Source: Lytechinus variegatus (taxonomy: Eukaryota > Echinodermata > Echinoidea > Temnopleuroida > Toxopneustidae). From it: a DNA stretch of 64,000 bases. Position numbers and translations under genes: made by a program. Positions within the stretch are counted from its first letter, which is position 1; each line of letters opens with the position of its first letter. The DNA is taken from contig NC_054756.1 in the NCBI RefSeq assembly GCF_018143015.1, forward strand, positions 20,109,361 through 20,173,360, given 5' to 3'. Positions 10,806 to 22,953 of this stretch are shown piece after piece. Under the pieces are notes generated by a model. The model ran no database searches. It was not told where the DNA came from and worked only from the letters and a program-made list of their open reading frames with translations.

Positions 10806-11897
10806 ACAATTCACCAAGGGCTAAAAAATGATAGGCCTACAAAATGACCAGCTTCTCTCTGCTGCTCAATATCAAATATATCACATCAAGGGTATACTTT
10901 GGATAATTAGTAGTCCGAGAATCACTATTTACGCCGAAAAGAAAAACAGCCGCACGATTTCCTCCCTTGGTGAAGGGCGTGAAAGAGGGGATAGCGCGAT
11001 CACTGGGAAGGCGCGCAGGGGATGGAGAATGAAGCAAATGGAGAGAAATAACAAGTACACCGACGTCTAGAATCTAGACTACTATTTAGACTAAGAGCCA
11101 CCAGAACTACTTCTATCTATTTCGGTCAATTCAATACAAATTAATTCTTGTTTCAGTTTTAGTTCTTACGTTTTACTGCACTCTCTTGTTTTATATCTCT
11201 TTTCCTAAAAAAATATCAATCGAAAAGAAACAAAATTATTATCACCCTCACCATCATGTTTTCGTGTCTGATAGAATTTACAAAAAAAAAAACTGTAGAT
11301 ATGTCATTGACTTAAAGAAAGAAAAGGGTGCATTCATGTGAACCCCTCACATGAAAAGGGATTAATTGTAGATAAGTAAAGGAGGCTCTCAATACAGCCA
11401 TTATTCCAGTTGATCTTACCAAAATACGTTTCCTATCTTTGTGATTAACAAATAGAACTTGGCTCTCTCTTTCGTTTATGTATTAATGTTACTTATACAC
11501 GACTTACTTAACACAGATAGCGTAGTATTTTAGGCTTACAGTATTCTATGGTATACTTATTTATATTCATTGTCCAAAATTAATTCCCATAGTTGCCGTA
11601 ATACTGCTATTTAGACTTAACCATAAAAATATTCCTTCAGCGTATCCATGTTAAAGGGGAGCGCACTGTGTGTTGTCTCTCATTAACCATGTGCTATAAA
11701 AAGCTAGTCCTAAAATATGGCTGTTTGAATTAGCTAGTAATACAGATGATACAATAACCTATAATTATATTTGTTTAGATAAAAAATAATGTTGAGAGGA
11801 AATGTACGCCCGACCTGTTCTACTGCTAATTGATAAAAATTATTGTAATATGAATTAATGTGCTACCATTCAAGTGGGCCGACATTGCAAGTCGATA
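10806..11897. other. Unmirrored non-coding stretch
   Basis: This sequence begins at the point where the right arm is cut by the gap. Small open frames (such as 10828-11070) have no recognisable domain. It would be intron between the two SRCR exons. Confidence 0.5.
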
Positions 11898-11899
11898 TA

Positions 11900-12135
11900 G
11901 AGTACCGAAGCGATGACGTCAGTTGCCATGGTGTCATGGCAGCCTGGTTCTAAACAAATGAACCCGGAATGAAAGCATGTGTTTCTCGTAGGAGAAAATA
12001 GCTGCTATCAGAATGATCGCTTGCAACGTATTTTTCAGACGAGCCAAAAATGTGTACAGACGATAGTCAGGTGCGACTTTGTTTAGAACCAGCCCGCCAT
12101 AACACCATGGCAACTGACGTCACACTTCGGTACTC
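11900..12135. mobile_element. Foldback element with about 60-bp termini
   Basis: The ends are inverted over about 60 bp: GAGTACCGAAGCGATGACGT at the left and ACGTCACACTTCGGTACTC at the right, each continuing with CAGTTGCCATGGTGT or its mirror and GGTTCTAAACAAA or its mirror. TA stands on both sides (11898-11899, 12136-12137). No coding capacity. Single copy in the window. Confidence 0.7.
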
Positions 12136-12700
12136 TACATGTATTGCACAGGATATTGCATTATTGTAATGAATAAAAATTGAAGGAATTGAGGCGAGGC
12201 TTATAACGCTGCTTGTTCATTTGCTCTTTAATGTTTCTCCATTCAGTAAGGAAAATTATTTGGTCTTACAAAACATGTATGTTGGCAGTTTCACAGTTCA
12301 ATGACATTATTGCATATTTTACTATGTAAATATTTGATGTTTTATTGTTTATAATTCTCATTGAATTTTACCTGCTACCATGTCTAAGTGTACATGTCAC
12401 GATTTGATGAACTGGATCTCTTCTTTCTCCTTTCAGTTTTTCCTCCGTTTTTCTCCTCTTTTTTGTATCCTATCCATGACTTCCATTTATATTCGTCTAG
12501 TTTTCTTCTTTCTTTTCACCTACCTACACTCCTTTTTTCTCTCCTCTAACTCTATAATTATTTTCTAAGATCACACAATCTACATAATAAGTTTGTGTAT
12601 CATTTAGAAAATGTTACAATACTTTGGATGAACACTTTATAATTATGTAACTTCCATGTTTGTAAAATCATCGGCATTTGGCTGCGATAAACTTTTAATA
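12136..12700. other. AT-rich stretch without a gene
   Basis: No domain or well-spliced exon is seen. A 62-residue Phe/Ser-rich open frame at 12380-12568 comes from pyrimidine-rich sequence. Confidence 0.5.
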
Positions 12701-12708
12701 AACCATTT

Positions 12709-12816
12709 TATCTATCTATCTATCTATCTACCTATCTATCTATCTATCTATCTATCCATCCATCCATCCATCTATCTATGTATCTATGTATGTATCTATC
12801 TATCTATCTATCTATG

Positions 12817-12853
<37 letters not shown>
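12709..12853. repeat. (TATC)n microsatellite
   Basis: About 35 units of TATC with ATCC and TATG variants. The Tyr/Leu/Ser/Ile open frame over it is an artefact of the repeat. Confidence 0.9.
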
Positions 12854-12854
<1 letters not shown>

Positions 12855-13186
12855 AACCGAAGAGCAATCTATTTCATGGGCTTTAATTGATAATCAAACT
12901 AGCTTTTTGTTGTTTTGATGGGGCAACTTGATAGTGAAGCTTTGAACAATTATTATAATAGATGTAGCCCCCCTTTTTTAATCCCGAACCCCTGTCTAAT
13001 ATATGTTCAATTAATATCTTTCCAGATTTAATTTTTAAGGAAGCAATTAGATATATTTACGTTATGTTAATTAATTCGTCCACATCCATTTGTTGTTAAA
13101 ATTGTTATTGTAATTGGTGTAGACAACTTAAATATCCTTACTACATGTAGTATGGTACTCAATATTTCTCAATTCGATCAAACAAG

Positions 13187-13354
13187 GGTCATTCGCTACG
13201 TTGAGTGGTGCCCAGTACGATTCCGTTGACACTCCTTCTGAAGTCGCAACGATTATTTGTCCGGATGACGTCATGAACCTAACTGAGTGCTGGACCAATG
13301 AGACAAGAGTAGTGGTCAACAAAAACCATACCATAGCAGTAGTATGCTGCCCTG
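13187..13354 (+). CDS. SRCR domain, second-half exon
   Basis: A 168-bp exon, phase 1-1, from acceptor AAACAAG to donor CCTGGTGAGT. It encodes the second half of an SRCR domain: TIICPDDVMNLTECWTN corresponds to the family's DDVxCxGxExxLxxC block, and IAVVCCPG to the closing AGVxC. With 9949-10113 it gives a 111-residue domain, the usual size. One of the canonical late cysteines is not seen and an extra Cys follows the last, so disulfide pairing may differ. A minus-strand open frame over the same bases (13128-13370) is a shadow. No right-arm copy is visible; it would fall in the gap. Confidence 0.6.
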
Positions 13355-13385
13355 GTGAGTAGTTATTCAAACAAACGATGAACTA

Positions 13386-13937
13386 CAGTGCGTATCAAAA
13401 AAAAAGTTAACACATAGAAAAAAAATCATGTAAAATTATACATTTGTAATATCCTGAAGATTTTTCCACATTTTAACATTGGGACAGATCCATTTAAGCA
13501 AATGACGATATAACTGTCGAAAAATATTTCCGCTTGAGTGAGCACCACTTACTTTTATAAAGTTAGTGAAAATGATTTGCGCAGAGCTTTGAAATAGTTA
13601 TGCGAATAAAAGTAGACCTTAGTCATTAAGAACACATGAATTCAGCTAGTAAAATTGATTTGAAGATATCTTTTACCTTTTTTAATTTGTTACCTTGCCC
13701 AAAACACTTCGAAGAGTGCCACTGCGCCACACCTCACTCCCCACACACCGAGGCTATTGTGACGATATTTGCTTTACACTGAGCTGTGATTTACATTTTA
13801 ATTTTTAAGTTTAGTTAATCATTGTCAAGCTTGGGAAAAAGTGGAGGAGAAACAAGTATTAATTGAAAAATTAAATGTAAACCCACTTTAAATAATAAAA
13901 ATGAAAATGAAAAAATGCTGGAGATAATCTGATATAA
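13386..13937 (+). mobile_element. Tc1/mariner-style element, copy cut by the gap
   Basis: Starts with TA then CAGTGCGTATCAAAAA. In reverse complement it matches the element at 26527-27490 along its whole visible length, including CCTTGCCCAAAACACTTCG and AATCATTGTCAAGCTTGG. The distal part disappears into the N run. Because contig ends often fall in repeats, this copy may be why the assembly broke here. Confidence 0.7.
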
Positions 13938-14437
13938 NNNNNNNNNNNNNNNNNNNNNNNNNNNNNNNNNNNNNNNNNNNNNNNNNNNNNNNNNNNNNNN
14001 NNNNNNNNNNNNNNNNNNNNNNNNNNNNNNNNNNNNNNNNNNNNNNNNNNNNNNNNNNNNNNNNNNNNNNNNNNNNNNNNNNNNNNNNNNNNNNNNNNNN
14101 NNNNNNNNNNNNNNNNNNNNNNNNNNNNNNNNNNNNNNNNNNNNNNNNNNNNNNNNNNNNNNNNNNNNNNNNNNNNNNNNNNNNNNNNNNNNNNNNNNNN
14201 NNNNNNNNNNNNNNNNNNNNNNNNNNNNNNNNNNNNNNNNNNNNNNNNNNNNNNNNNNNNNNNNNNNNNNNNNNNNNNNNNNNNNNNNNNNNNNNNNNNN
14301 NNNNNNNNNNNNNNNNNNNNNNNNNNNNNNNNNNNNNNNNNNNNNNNNNNNNNNNNNNNNNNNNNNNNNNNNNNNNNNNNNNNNNNNNNNNNNNNNNNNN
14401 NNNNNNNNNNNNNNNNNNNNNNNNNNNNNNNNNNNNN
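13938..14437. other. Assembly gap, 500 N
   Basis: Exactly 500 consecutive N. A round number is the usual placeholder for a scaffold join of unknown size. The left flank lies inside a transposon-like element (from 13386); the right flank is the mirror of 10805. The 3.1 kb between 10806 and 13937 has no mirrored partner in the window. Confidence 0.98.
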
Positions 14438-14473
14438 GTTCCTTGGTCACCCGGAAGTGAAAGTTTCTCATAA

Positions 14474-15081
14474 TTAAAGGTCAAGTCCACCCCAGAAAAT
14501 TGTTGATTTGAATTGTAGAGAAAATCAAACAAACATAACGCTGCAAATATCATCGAAATCGGATGTAAAATAAGAAAGTTATGACATTTTAAAGTTTCGC
14601 TCATTTCACAAAACAGCTACATGCACATCTCGGTCAGTATGCAAATGAGGGAACTGATGACATCACTCACTCACTATTTCTTTTTTTTATTTATTATATG
14701 AAATATAAAATTATTTGATTTTCTCGTCATTGTCATGTGAAATGAAGTTTCATTCCTCCATGAACACGTGGAATTCCATTATTTTAACATTTGTGGTTCG
14801 GGCAAGGAGTCCTAATCGTCAAATTCGTAAAATTGAGATATTGTATAATTTAAACAATAAAAAAAAAAGAAATGGTGAGTGAGTGAGTGACATCCTCTAC
14901 TCTCTCATTTGGATGTAACTGGCTCGTTCATATAACTATTTTATTAAAATAAGCGAAACTTTGAAATGTCGTAACTTTCTTATTTTACATCCGATTTTGA
15001 TGAGATTTTCAGCATTGTGCTTGTCTGATTTTCCTCTATTGATTCAAATCACCATTTTTCTGAGGTGGACTTGACCTTTAA
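14474..15081. mobile_element. TTAA-flanked foldback element, right-arm copy
   Basis: Mirror of 10152-10766; 608 bp with the same inverted ends and TTAA at both edges, seven bases shorter through small indels. Confidence 0.75.
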
Positions 15082-15119
15082 CCAATGGTAATTTTCCTTT
15101 AATATGAAAGCTACCTCAC

Positions 15120-15281
15120 CTTCAAAACCGAGGTGCTGACATGCCAGTTGGAATAGTTACTCTTCCAATTCTCCAGATAATGAGCACGTGTTCGTTATCG
15201 AGCAAGCGTGATGTCAGAGCAAGTGGTCCTTCGCTCGGATTTTCATCGGTCCAAGGACTTTTAACGATTGGATGAACATGT
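15120..15281 (-). pseudogene. SRCR first-half exon, frame-broken (right arm)
   Basis: Counterpart of 9949-10113, but 162 bp instead of 165. Three separate single-base losses relative to the left arm are seen: CCAGATG became CCGATG, CATACAT became CATTAT, and TTCCCAAC became TTCCAAC. The first shifts the frame and soon gives a stop. Splice sites are preserved. Either the copy has decayed, or this end of the contig has base-calling errors; it lies within 1 kb of the contig end. Confidence 0.6.
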
Positions 15282-15905
15282 CTACAGGTTTACATTGCAA
15301 AAAAACGTTCATATCTTTATTTTACGATAACAACTGTGAATATGTGTAATGTATTGGGACACTTTATAGCTTTGCGAAATTAAAAAAAGGGAAGGAAGTA
15401 CGTTTACTCGTGGAAACCAATTGAACTATATCACATACCGCTTTCAGTAACTCGCTGGTCCAGACCGGTACTATTTTGATAGCAGAAAAAAATAATGAAA
15501 AATATTGGCGAAGGTCTGAAAAAGATCCATTAAAGAATACAAAAGTTGATAGAATTTCAATTATATCATTTGTGACGTCATATCGAACAGCTTTCCTCCA
15601 TATCGAATGGTTTTTATCGCACCTTCAGTGTATCAATAAACAAATGTTTGCACACCCACTGCTAAAAAGAAAATGAAAAATAAGTCGTCACGCACGAACC
15701 ATACAAAAAAAGGAAATTTATGCATTTCATATTACATAGACTTAACATATGGGGCAGCTGCTCGTTTATGACGTCACAAATCATAAATTCAAAGTCTAAT
15801 AACTTTCTTAATCTTTAATGGATTTCCTCAAACCTTTATCAATATTCTTTTCTGCTATTTTTAAAACGAAAGTTTTTATCAGGGCGCGCGACTCCACTAT
15901 GAATA

Positions 15906-16041
15906 CCGTGTTTACACTTAATCGGCTTTTGAATCGGCTCGCGTTCTGAACCTCGAGCTGTCAACGTGTAAACGCAAACGAAAAGCCGATTCTGCGTCGG
16001 CTTTTGGTTCTGAACCAAATGCCGATTAAGTGTAAACACGG
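15906..16041. mobile_element. Foldback element with TA duplication, right-arm copy
   Basis: Mirror of 9184-9320. The outer arms are intact, and one internal palindrome has changed (GGTTCTGAACC became GTTCTGAACCTC). Confidence 0.7.
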
Positions 16042-16390
16042 TAGTAGTTACTGAACGCTTGTGGTGCGGACTATTTTAGTGTGAGACCGGTGCAGACTAA
16101 AAAAACATGAGTTAACAGTATATGAAAAGTATAGCTTTGATAAACGGGAAGTATTAAATTTGGCAGCAAGTTTCAAAGGCCCACTTGCCGCTATGTCTGG
16201 TAATCATCCAGCTAGTATTCAGGTTGTCAAGAAGTATCATTCTGCATGAACTGTGAATGGTGAGAATCGCTCTAATAAATCAGATGTGGACACAACCGTG
16301 ATGTTATTGACGATTGAGTGTGAAAATCTATTAAAGTTATGGGTACAAAATAGGCACGAACTTACTGCAACGGAATAAGAAGGAGTTTCA

Positions 16391-16738
<348 letters not shown>

Positions 16739-17118
16739 TCATATCATGATTATAGACCCACTACCTGTCCTTTCCCTATTTTCAACCCCCCGCCACCCCC
16801 GTAATATCGAGGTTGTGTGACTTTATTTAATTTCAAACTTCCATACACTTTCTTGAGAGACGATGATGATCATGGAATATATATAGAGTATAGATAAACA
16901 GTATATGCAAAAATAAGACATACAGGTCCCACAATATGGAACTTACTGCTATAGTCTATCATGGAATACGCTTTCTTGTATACTTCCAAGACAGATCTCA
17001 ATATTCATATTATCCATTCGATTTGATTTCCATTTTGTTCCTTAAAGCATTCAATTTATGTTCTACCATGTATTCTACCTGACAGGTGTGGGTTGAGCAG
17101 GGTGAGAAGTTAAAATTA

Positions 17119-17554
17119 AGCCAGTTCTGAGTTTCATTCTGCGCATGATCAGCAGGAGGTCATTTGTACTAAAATGACGTGGTGGCCATGCTCTACATAT
17201 TCGATGAGATACGAATCAAGTTTGATGTATCAATTAATTCAAATAGTCTTTTAAATTGTGTTTTTACCAAATCCACGAAGACAGTAATAGGAACACTACC
17301 GACTTGTATTAAACAGCTGATCAAGTACGTTGTTATAACAACATGCTAATGAATGTTGTTATAACAACATTTATAGTAGAAATATAACAAATACCTTCAT
17401 AGGGTGTTCATTCGTGTGCTTATATTTTGTTCTATTCCATTTCTGCACCCTGCTATGTAAGGCTTGCTCATGCAATATCTTGCTTTAAAATTCGCCTATC
17501 ACAATGTAAGAAAGGAAGGCAATTTAAACAAACTTATCCGTATAACGTAAACGT
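17119..17554. mobile_element. Miniature element, CCAGTT termini, right-arm copy
   Basis: Mirror of 7671-8107, retaining both GTTGTTATAACAAC palindromes. Confidence 0.55.
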
Positions 17555-18246
17555 AACTAGATTTGGCTTACCTTACTTGCTAATTACAAAATTTAATTAC
17601 ATTACATATTGATTTTTATAGTTTTCCTGTCATATGGTATTGTCTCCCGCTGTTTTTTTTTGTTGTCTTTATCTGTTTCTTTTTTCTTGTTCGCGGCTTA
17701 TCAAAATAGGATTGGATATAGCTTATCAATAATTAAATTCATCATCATCCACCGTGACTGGGCTACAATGTATCATAAAATTATCGCCGTCGCATTCACA
17801 TCTTCTTTCTCTAAACACAAAGGTCCTGCTCTCCGCATCAGTAGGATTCATCCATCATTATTTTGTATTAATCAATCCAGTGTTATACTGCCTTAATGCT
17901 CGGCCTTGTCCTTATGGCGCCTAATAAGGAAACTCCAGTCTGAAAGCATTATGTTTGGAACAAATTAAGTAAATTCAGACAAACATAACATTGAAAATAG
18001 TCGGGTGAGGCTGGTTCCGAGAAAGAACCTCAGGGCGGTATTTGGCAAGTGATAAGAATCAATTTGAGCATACTCAGTTTTTGCTATGTTTGACAAACCT
18101 CTGCTTTCATCAAAACAGTATGGCAGGTAGGTAATAGATGACAGGGTCAAATCCCGCTGGTTTAAAAATCAAGAATTTTCTTTGTGATCCTATTTAATTG
18201 ATTGATTGATTGAGTGATTGATTGATTGATGGATTGATTGACTGAT

Positions 18247-18532
18247 AGTAATATTGGATTAGTTGGAAAATAATAATTATAAGTAATGTTTTCATTTCTC
18301 CATGTAAGCTAATTCAAATTATCAAGTTTTTCATCATCCAATTAATGCTGAGCGCCAAGATAGAAAACAAAAGGTTATATTTTTTAAGTCTTTGGTATGA
18401 CTCGACCGGAGATCGAAGCCACAACCTCCCGTTCAAGAGGTGGCCGCTATACCACTGAGCCACCATGCTCGAATTAAGTCATCCAATGACTATTTGATCA
18501 TTTTAATTCATTCATTCATTGATCGTCGGTCG
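18247..18532 (-). mobile_element. tRNA-derived SINE, copy 2 (right arm)
   Basis: Mirror of 6697-6985, with the box A and box-B-like motifs on the minus strand and the same linker joining it to the (TGAT)n array. Confidence 0.65.
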
Positions 18533-18706
<174 letters not shown>

Positions 18707-18872
18707 TCATTCATTCATTTACTAACTCATTCATTCACTTATTCATTCCTTCTTTGCATTCTTCATTTCAAGTTCAACAATAACATTACGAAATAATGTG
18801 AAATGTGAAATATTTACTGGTGCAAGCAAGAAATGTACTAACGAAAATTATATTACTTCTGTGTATGGTTAC

Positions 18873-19065
18873 CTGGTATGGTACAATAGAATTGTCGTGC
18901 ATCGTGTGGAATCGAATGACACCTTGGCAGGCTCTTCGTAAGCCATTTCACATCGGTGGTATGGGTTTTGGGATGTACTGCACAGTTTCACCATTCGACA
19001 AAGTCATTTTTTTACATGACTTCATGTCAAGAGTGGGCAAACGTCTTGTACGTCATATGACGCTG
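18873..19065 (-). pseudogene. Cysteine-bearing exon, frame-broken (right arm)
   Basis: Counterpart of 6184-6378, 193 bp instead of 195. Two single-base losses relative to the left arm: GACCATG became GACATG and CCACCCGAT became CCACCGAT. Splice signals remain. If the left arm shows the true frame, the first loss would truncate the protein here. Confidence 0.45.
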
Positions 19066-20157
19066 CTATATGGGAATTAATGAAAGAACTTATTTAGTAT
19101 TGAATTCACATTGAAGATCAAAGTCATAAAGAGTGTGAAAGTTAAACATATTTAGACTCTAATTACTGGATGTAAAAAAGTTGGACTGCAGATATTGACC
19201 AATCAACTTCTCAATTTAATTTTAATCCTATAGATTCAGTTTTAAATCTCAAGTGTATAAATTCAAATCCTCGAGACATAAAAATACTTTTAGCATTAAA
19301 ACTTAATCTAGAATTCTATTGGTCCCTAAATACAATTTATCTGGATTTATAAATCCCTACAATTTAGCGTTATAATTTGATTGCAAAAGGCGTCAGATCC
19401 ATTAAGGACAATATTGCGTGGCAATACATTTATTACAGATCAACTTTGTCCTTATACTAGTCTATCATGTGAATTTAAAACCAAGTCTTTAAAATCGGTT
19501 TTGGGGCAATGGGGCATTCCAGGTGACTTGCTGCAAACTTCAATATTTCTGTTTATTCATATCAAATTACATCTATCGAAACCAACATTTAGTGTGTACA
19601 CAATTACCATCATTGCTCAACTGTTCAATATTTTGTTTGTATAAGGGATTAGATCCACAAAGGTAATTTCTTGGGAAAAATGATTTCAAATATGATATGA
19701 AGGTCTATTAAACATGTCATGACAAAGGGGCAGATTAAAATCTGATATGTCTAAAACTTACAATAAGCATTAAAAAGGGTCAATCCCTGAGAGAATAGGT
19801 GATTTCAAGTACTGTGTTGGTGTTGGTGTTGAATGCAAAACCTAGTCTCAGCTTACACAATAATCCAGATCACGATATTATAACAGCTGAACACCTATGG
19901 ACTGGCTTTTTAGAGGCTTCTTCATTCTAGGTTTTGTGTTATATTCTTGTAAAAAATAACCCAACACCAACACCAAAAAAGTCAACACTGTACTTGAAGT
20001 CACGCAATGTGTATAGGAGACAGTCAAAACAGTATAACTGGGTAGTTGCATGCGAGCATGGGCCTATTTTATTCAAGCTATACCCGATCTTGAAGGCAGG
20101 AAATGTGTTCAGTAAAAACATGATTTAATAGTCTGTGTGTTATTCAATGGCCTTTAC

Positions 20158-20224
20158 CTGTTGCAAGAAGTATTATTTTCAGGATGAGGATGATGATAAA
20201 ATGAGATGTCCACTGGTCAATCGC
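20158..20224 (-). CDS. Signal-peptide exon (right arm)
   Basis: Identical to 5025-5091 on the opposite strand, with the same acceptor and donor. Confidence 0.4.
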
Positions 20225-20317
20225 CTGAAAATAAGAGACATTTAAGACTTATATATATATATATATACTATATATTATAAAATCCTAAGCAAGTTGATTA
20301 AATCGATTGTTTGATTG

Positions 20318-20338
20318 AGATTGATTGATTGATGATTG

Positions 20339-20415
<77 letters not shown>
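20318..20415. repeat. (TGAT)n microsatellite, right arm
   Basis: Mirror of 4837-4938 with different interruptions. Confidence 0.9.
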
Positions 20416-20416
<1 letters not shown>

Positions 20417-21189
20417 AAATGATTGACTAGAAAATTGCATTTAATAGACTTGATAAATAGAGTATACGTTTCTGCTTTAATTGACACAAGGAGAATTTCT
20501 TCCACTAAATGAAGCACTGTATGAACAAAATAAATGCACTACCACAAGAATTTTCACAAAAACAAACACAGTGTATAAAACAGCAAAATTATTTTAAATA
20601 TCTAATATCTTATACCGAAAGGACGAATAATATATACACCAATACATGATGATATGGTTATTAGAAAAGATGTCTGCACTTGCGAAGGTATATAATATCT
20701 GGGGCCGTTTCATAAAGCTGTTTGTAAGTTAAGAGTGACTTTAAACGACAGGTGAACCGTTCTGACTGACGCGCTAAATAATCACCAATGTACAGGCTTG
20801 GTCCCTCTGCACTTACAGATGCAGAGATGATGTAAAACGGAAAAGAATCTTTCCATCCGTTGGGAAACGTCATGACTCCGTTGTGTACTCTTTGCATACG
20901 TGTTTCTTACGCTCTACAGTGCGTCCCAGAAAAAAGAATAACAGATTCTAGTGGCGTATCCTGGGGCACAGGGGGCGCAAACCCCCTCCCCTCCCCCCCC
21001 CCCCCAATATTTGAGCGGCGCCGCTCAAAAAATAAAAGAAAACTAAAAGAAAGAAAAGGCGCCGCTTAAAAAAAATATACACTGATATAATATTTGCAAC
21101 AGTAAAGGAAAGACTATCCCCCAGCAAAGCATAGTGATATCATCTTCCTTATCTTTTCTTTCAACTACCATTTTCCCAAACTACTTCAC

Positions 21190-21640
21190 CGGTTCAATAT
21201 AATCAGCAGTGCGCTGCCTGCATATAACTGCCGCCAATCAAGAATAGTCAGCGCTACCTAAATCTAAATCGGCGCCGGACAAGAATAATCAGCGCCATTT
21301 GGACATACATCGGCACTGTCAGAGTCTTAACCGCGCGCCGATCAAGAATAATGAGCTCCACCTAAATCTAAATCGGCGCCGGTAAAAATAATCAGCACTA
21401 CTTGTTCTAAATCTGCGCCGGTCAAGACAAATCGGCGCTGCCTTTGTCTTAACCGGCGCCGATCAAGAATAACCAGCGCCACCTTAATTTAAATCGGCAC
21501 CGGTGAAGAATAATCAGCGTCCCCTGATTCCAATAAATAGGCGCCGGTAGAATAATGAAGAAGGGCCTATTGCCAACCAAATCTAGATCAGCGCCGGTAA
21601 AAAAATGATCATCGGCATCTGGTTATACATTTTATTGTTG
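21190..21640. repeat. GGCGCC minisatellite, right arm
   Basis: Mirror of 3620-4070. One unit reads CCGCGCGCCG where the left arm has CCGGCGCCG. Confidence 0.75.
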
Positions 21641-22782
21641 AATGGTCATAACGAATAACAAAGCTTATCGGCGCATGCCCTTACAGAGTGGACTGGGGCG
21701 GGGCAGTTGCCCAAAGATGTCATGAAATCTTTCATTTGTTATTTAAAAAATCCCAGAATCATACAAATCCTTTAATTTTGATTTTATTTTCCAATGCTTT
21801 AATAAAAAAAAATCTGTCACTTTCCTTCTTTAAACATTCCACATTGTGTAACCTCTATGGCCTTTAGTGTAAGACAGCTACTACTGTATAGTGTTTCTCT
21901 AGAAAGTGTTCAAGACTTGACAAAAATATCTTTCATAATTTTTCACTGGCTTAGGATTTTTTCATCATACTTAATGGATCTTATTATTATTGTTATTATC
22001 ATTATTTTTCATTATTATCATTATTAAGATAACAACATTTAAAGGCAAAAGAAGATGAGACATGGAGTAGATGTACGTACAAAAACCAAGGATGATGATA
22101 CCCCTCATTTAAAAAGGAGCGGCGATATTCGATAAGCACGTGGTGCGATTCTAATTCAAGTCCTTCAGTAGTATTGTAAAGCTGTTGCCTATGGTTGCCT
22201 ACCAAATTTAAAAAAAAAAATGTTTTTCAGTAGCATTCAGAGAATATTTTCCTAACTTTTCATCCATTGAATAACTCGTATTAAACGTTATTAACTTGTT
22301 TTCAATGCACCGTAACAATTGAAAGCATTGCTCCTTCAGCACAGGACGTTGCTGAAATTGATCAATACTTTTTTTTTTACATGTGTTACTTGAAAATAAT
22401 TATCACTCCAATGAAATCATGTGTGAGAGATTCATTATACATGTTATATTAGTTCCCGAAAGTACCTTTCCAAAAGTTACAAGATTGACCTATTTGCAGA
22501 ATTTTGACACATTCTGACAAATTCTAGTGGTTTATATTTTCTGGGTATATTTGGTTGCTAACCTCGAACCCCGATTCTCTCATATAGTTTCCTTTCGTAG
22601 TGTCGCACCACCATGAGACTCTCTTTGTATAGACAATTATATTCATATCACAAGTAATTCTGAAATATTAATCTCAGTTGATGAGTATCAAATTACATCG
22701 CAGAAAAGGAGTACCGGGTACTACGATTATGAAGATGATTTGATATTTTAGTCCAAAACTTTGCTAAAACCCGTTGCTAATT

Positions 22783-22953
22783 ACGGGGAGGGCGTTTCAT
22801 GAAAGGACTTGTCGGATAGAACGTCCGACAAGTCCCATTTTATCCGACAGTTACCATAGGATCAGTGCCTCTCAGCCAATCAAAATCAAGGAAAAATGCC
22901 AGATCTGACAACTTGTCGGATGAAAATATTGATGAAACGCTCCCTGGGAGTGT
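22783..22953. mobile_element. Foldback miniature element, right-arm copy
   Basis: Mirror of 2322-2487, a few bases longer, with the same inverted ends. Confidence 0.55.

Noticed and set aside
12656..12856. Tyr/Leu/Ser/Ile repeat protein
   Set aside because: Translation of the TATC microsatellite.
13815..14604. Two open frames of over 200 residues
   Set aside because: They are bridged by the N run and have no support on either side.
18805..19080. 91-residue plus-strand frame, Trp- and Phe-containing
   Set aside because: It is antisense to the spliced Cys exon copy and exists only because of that exon's composition.
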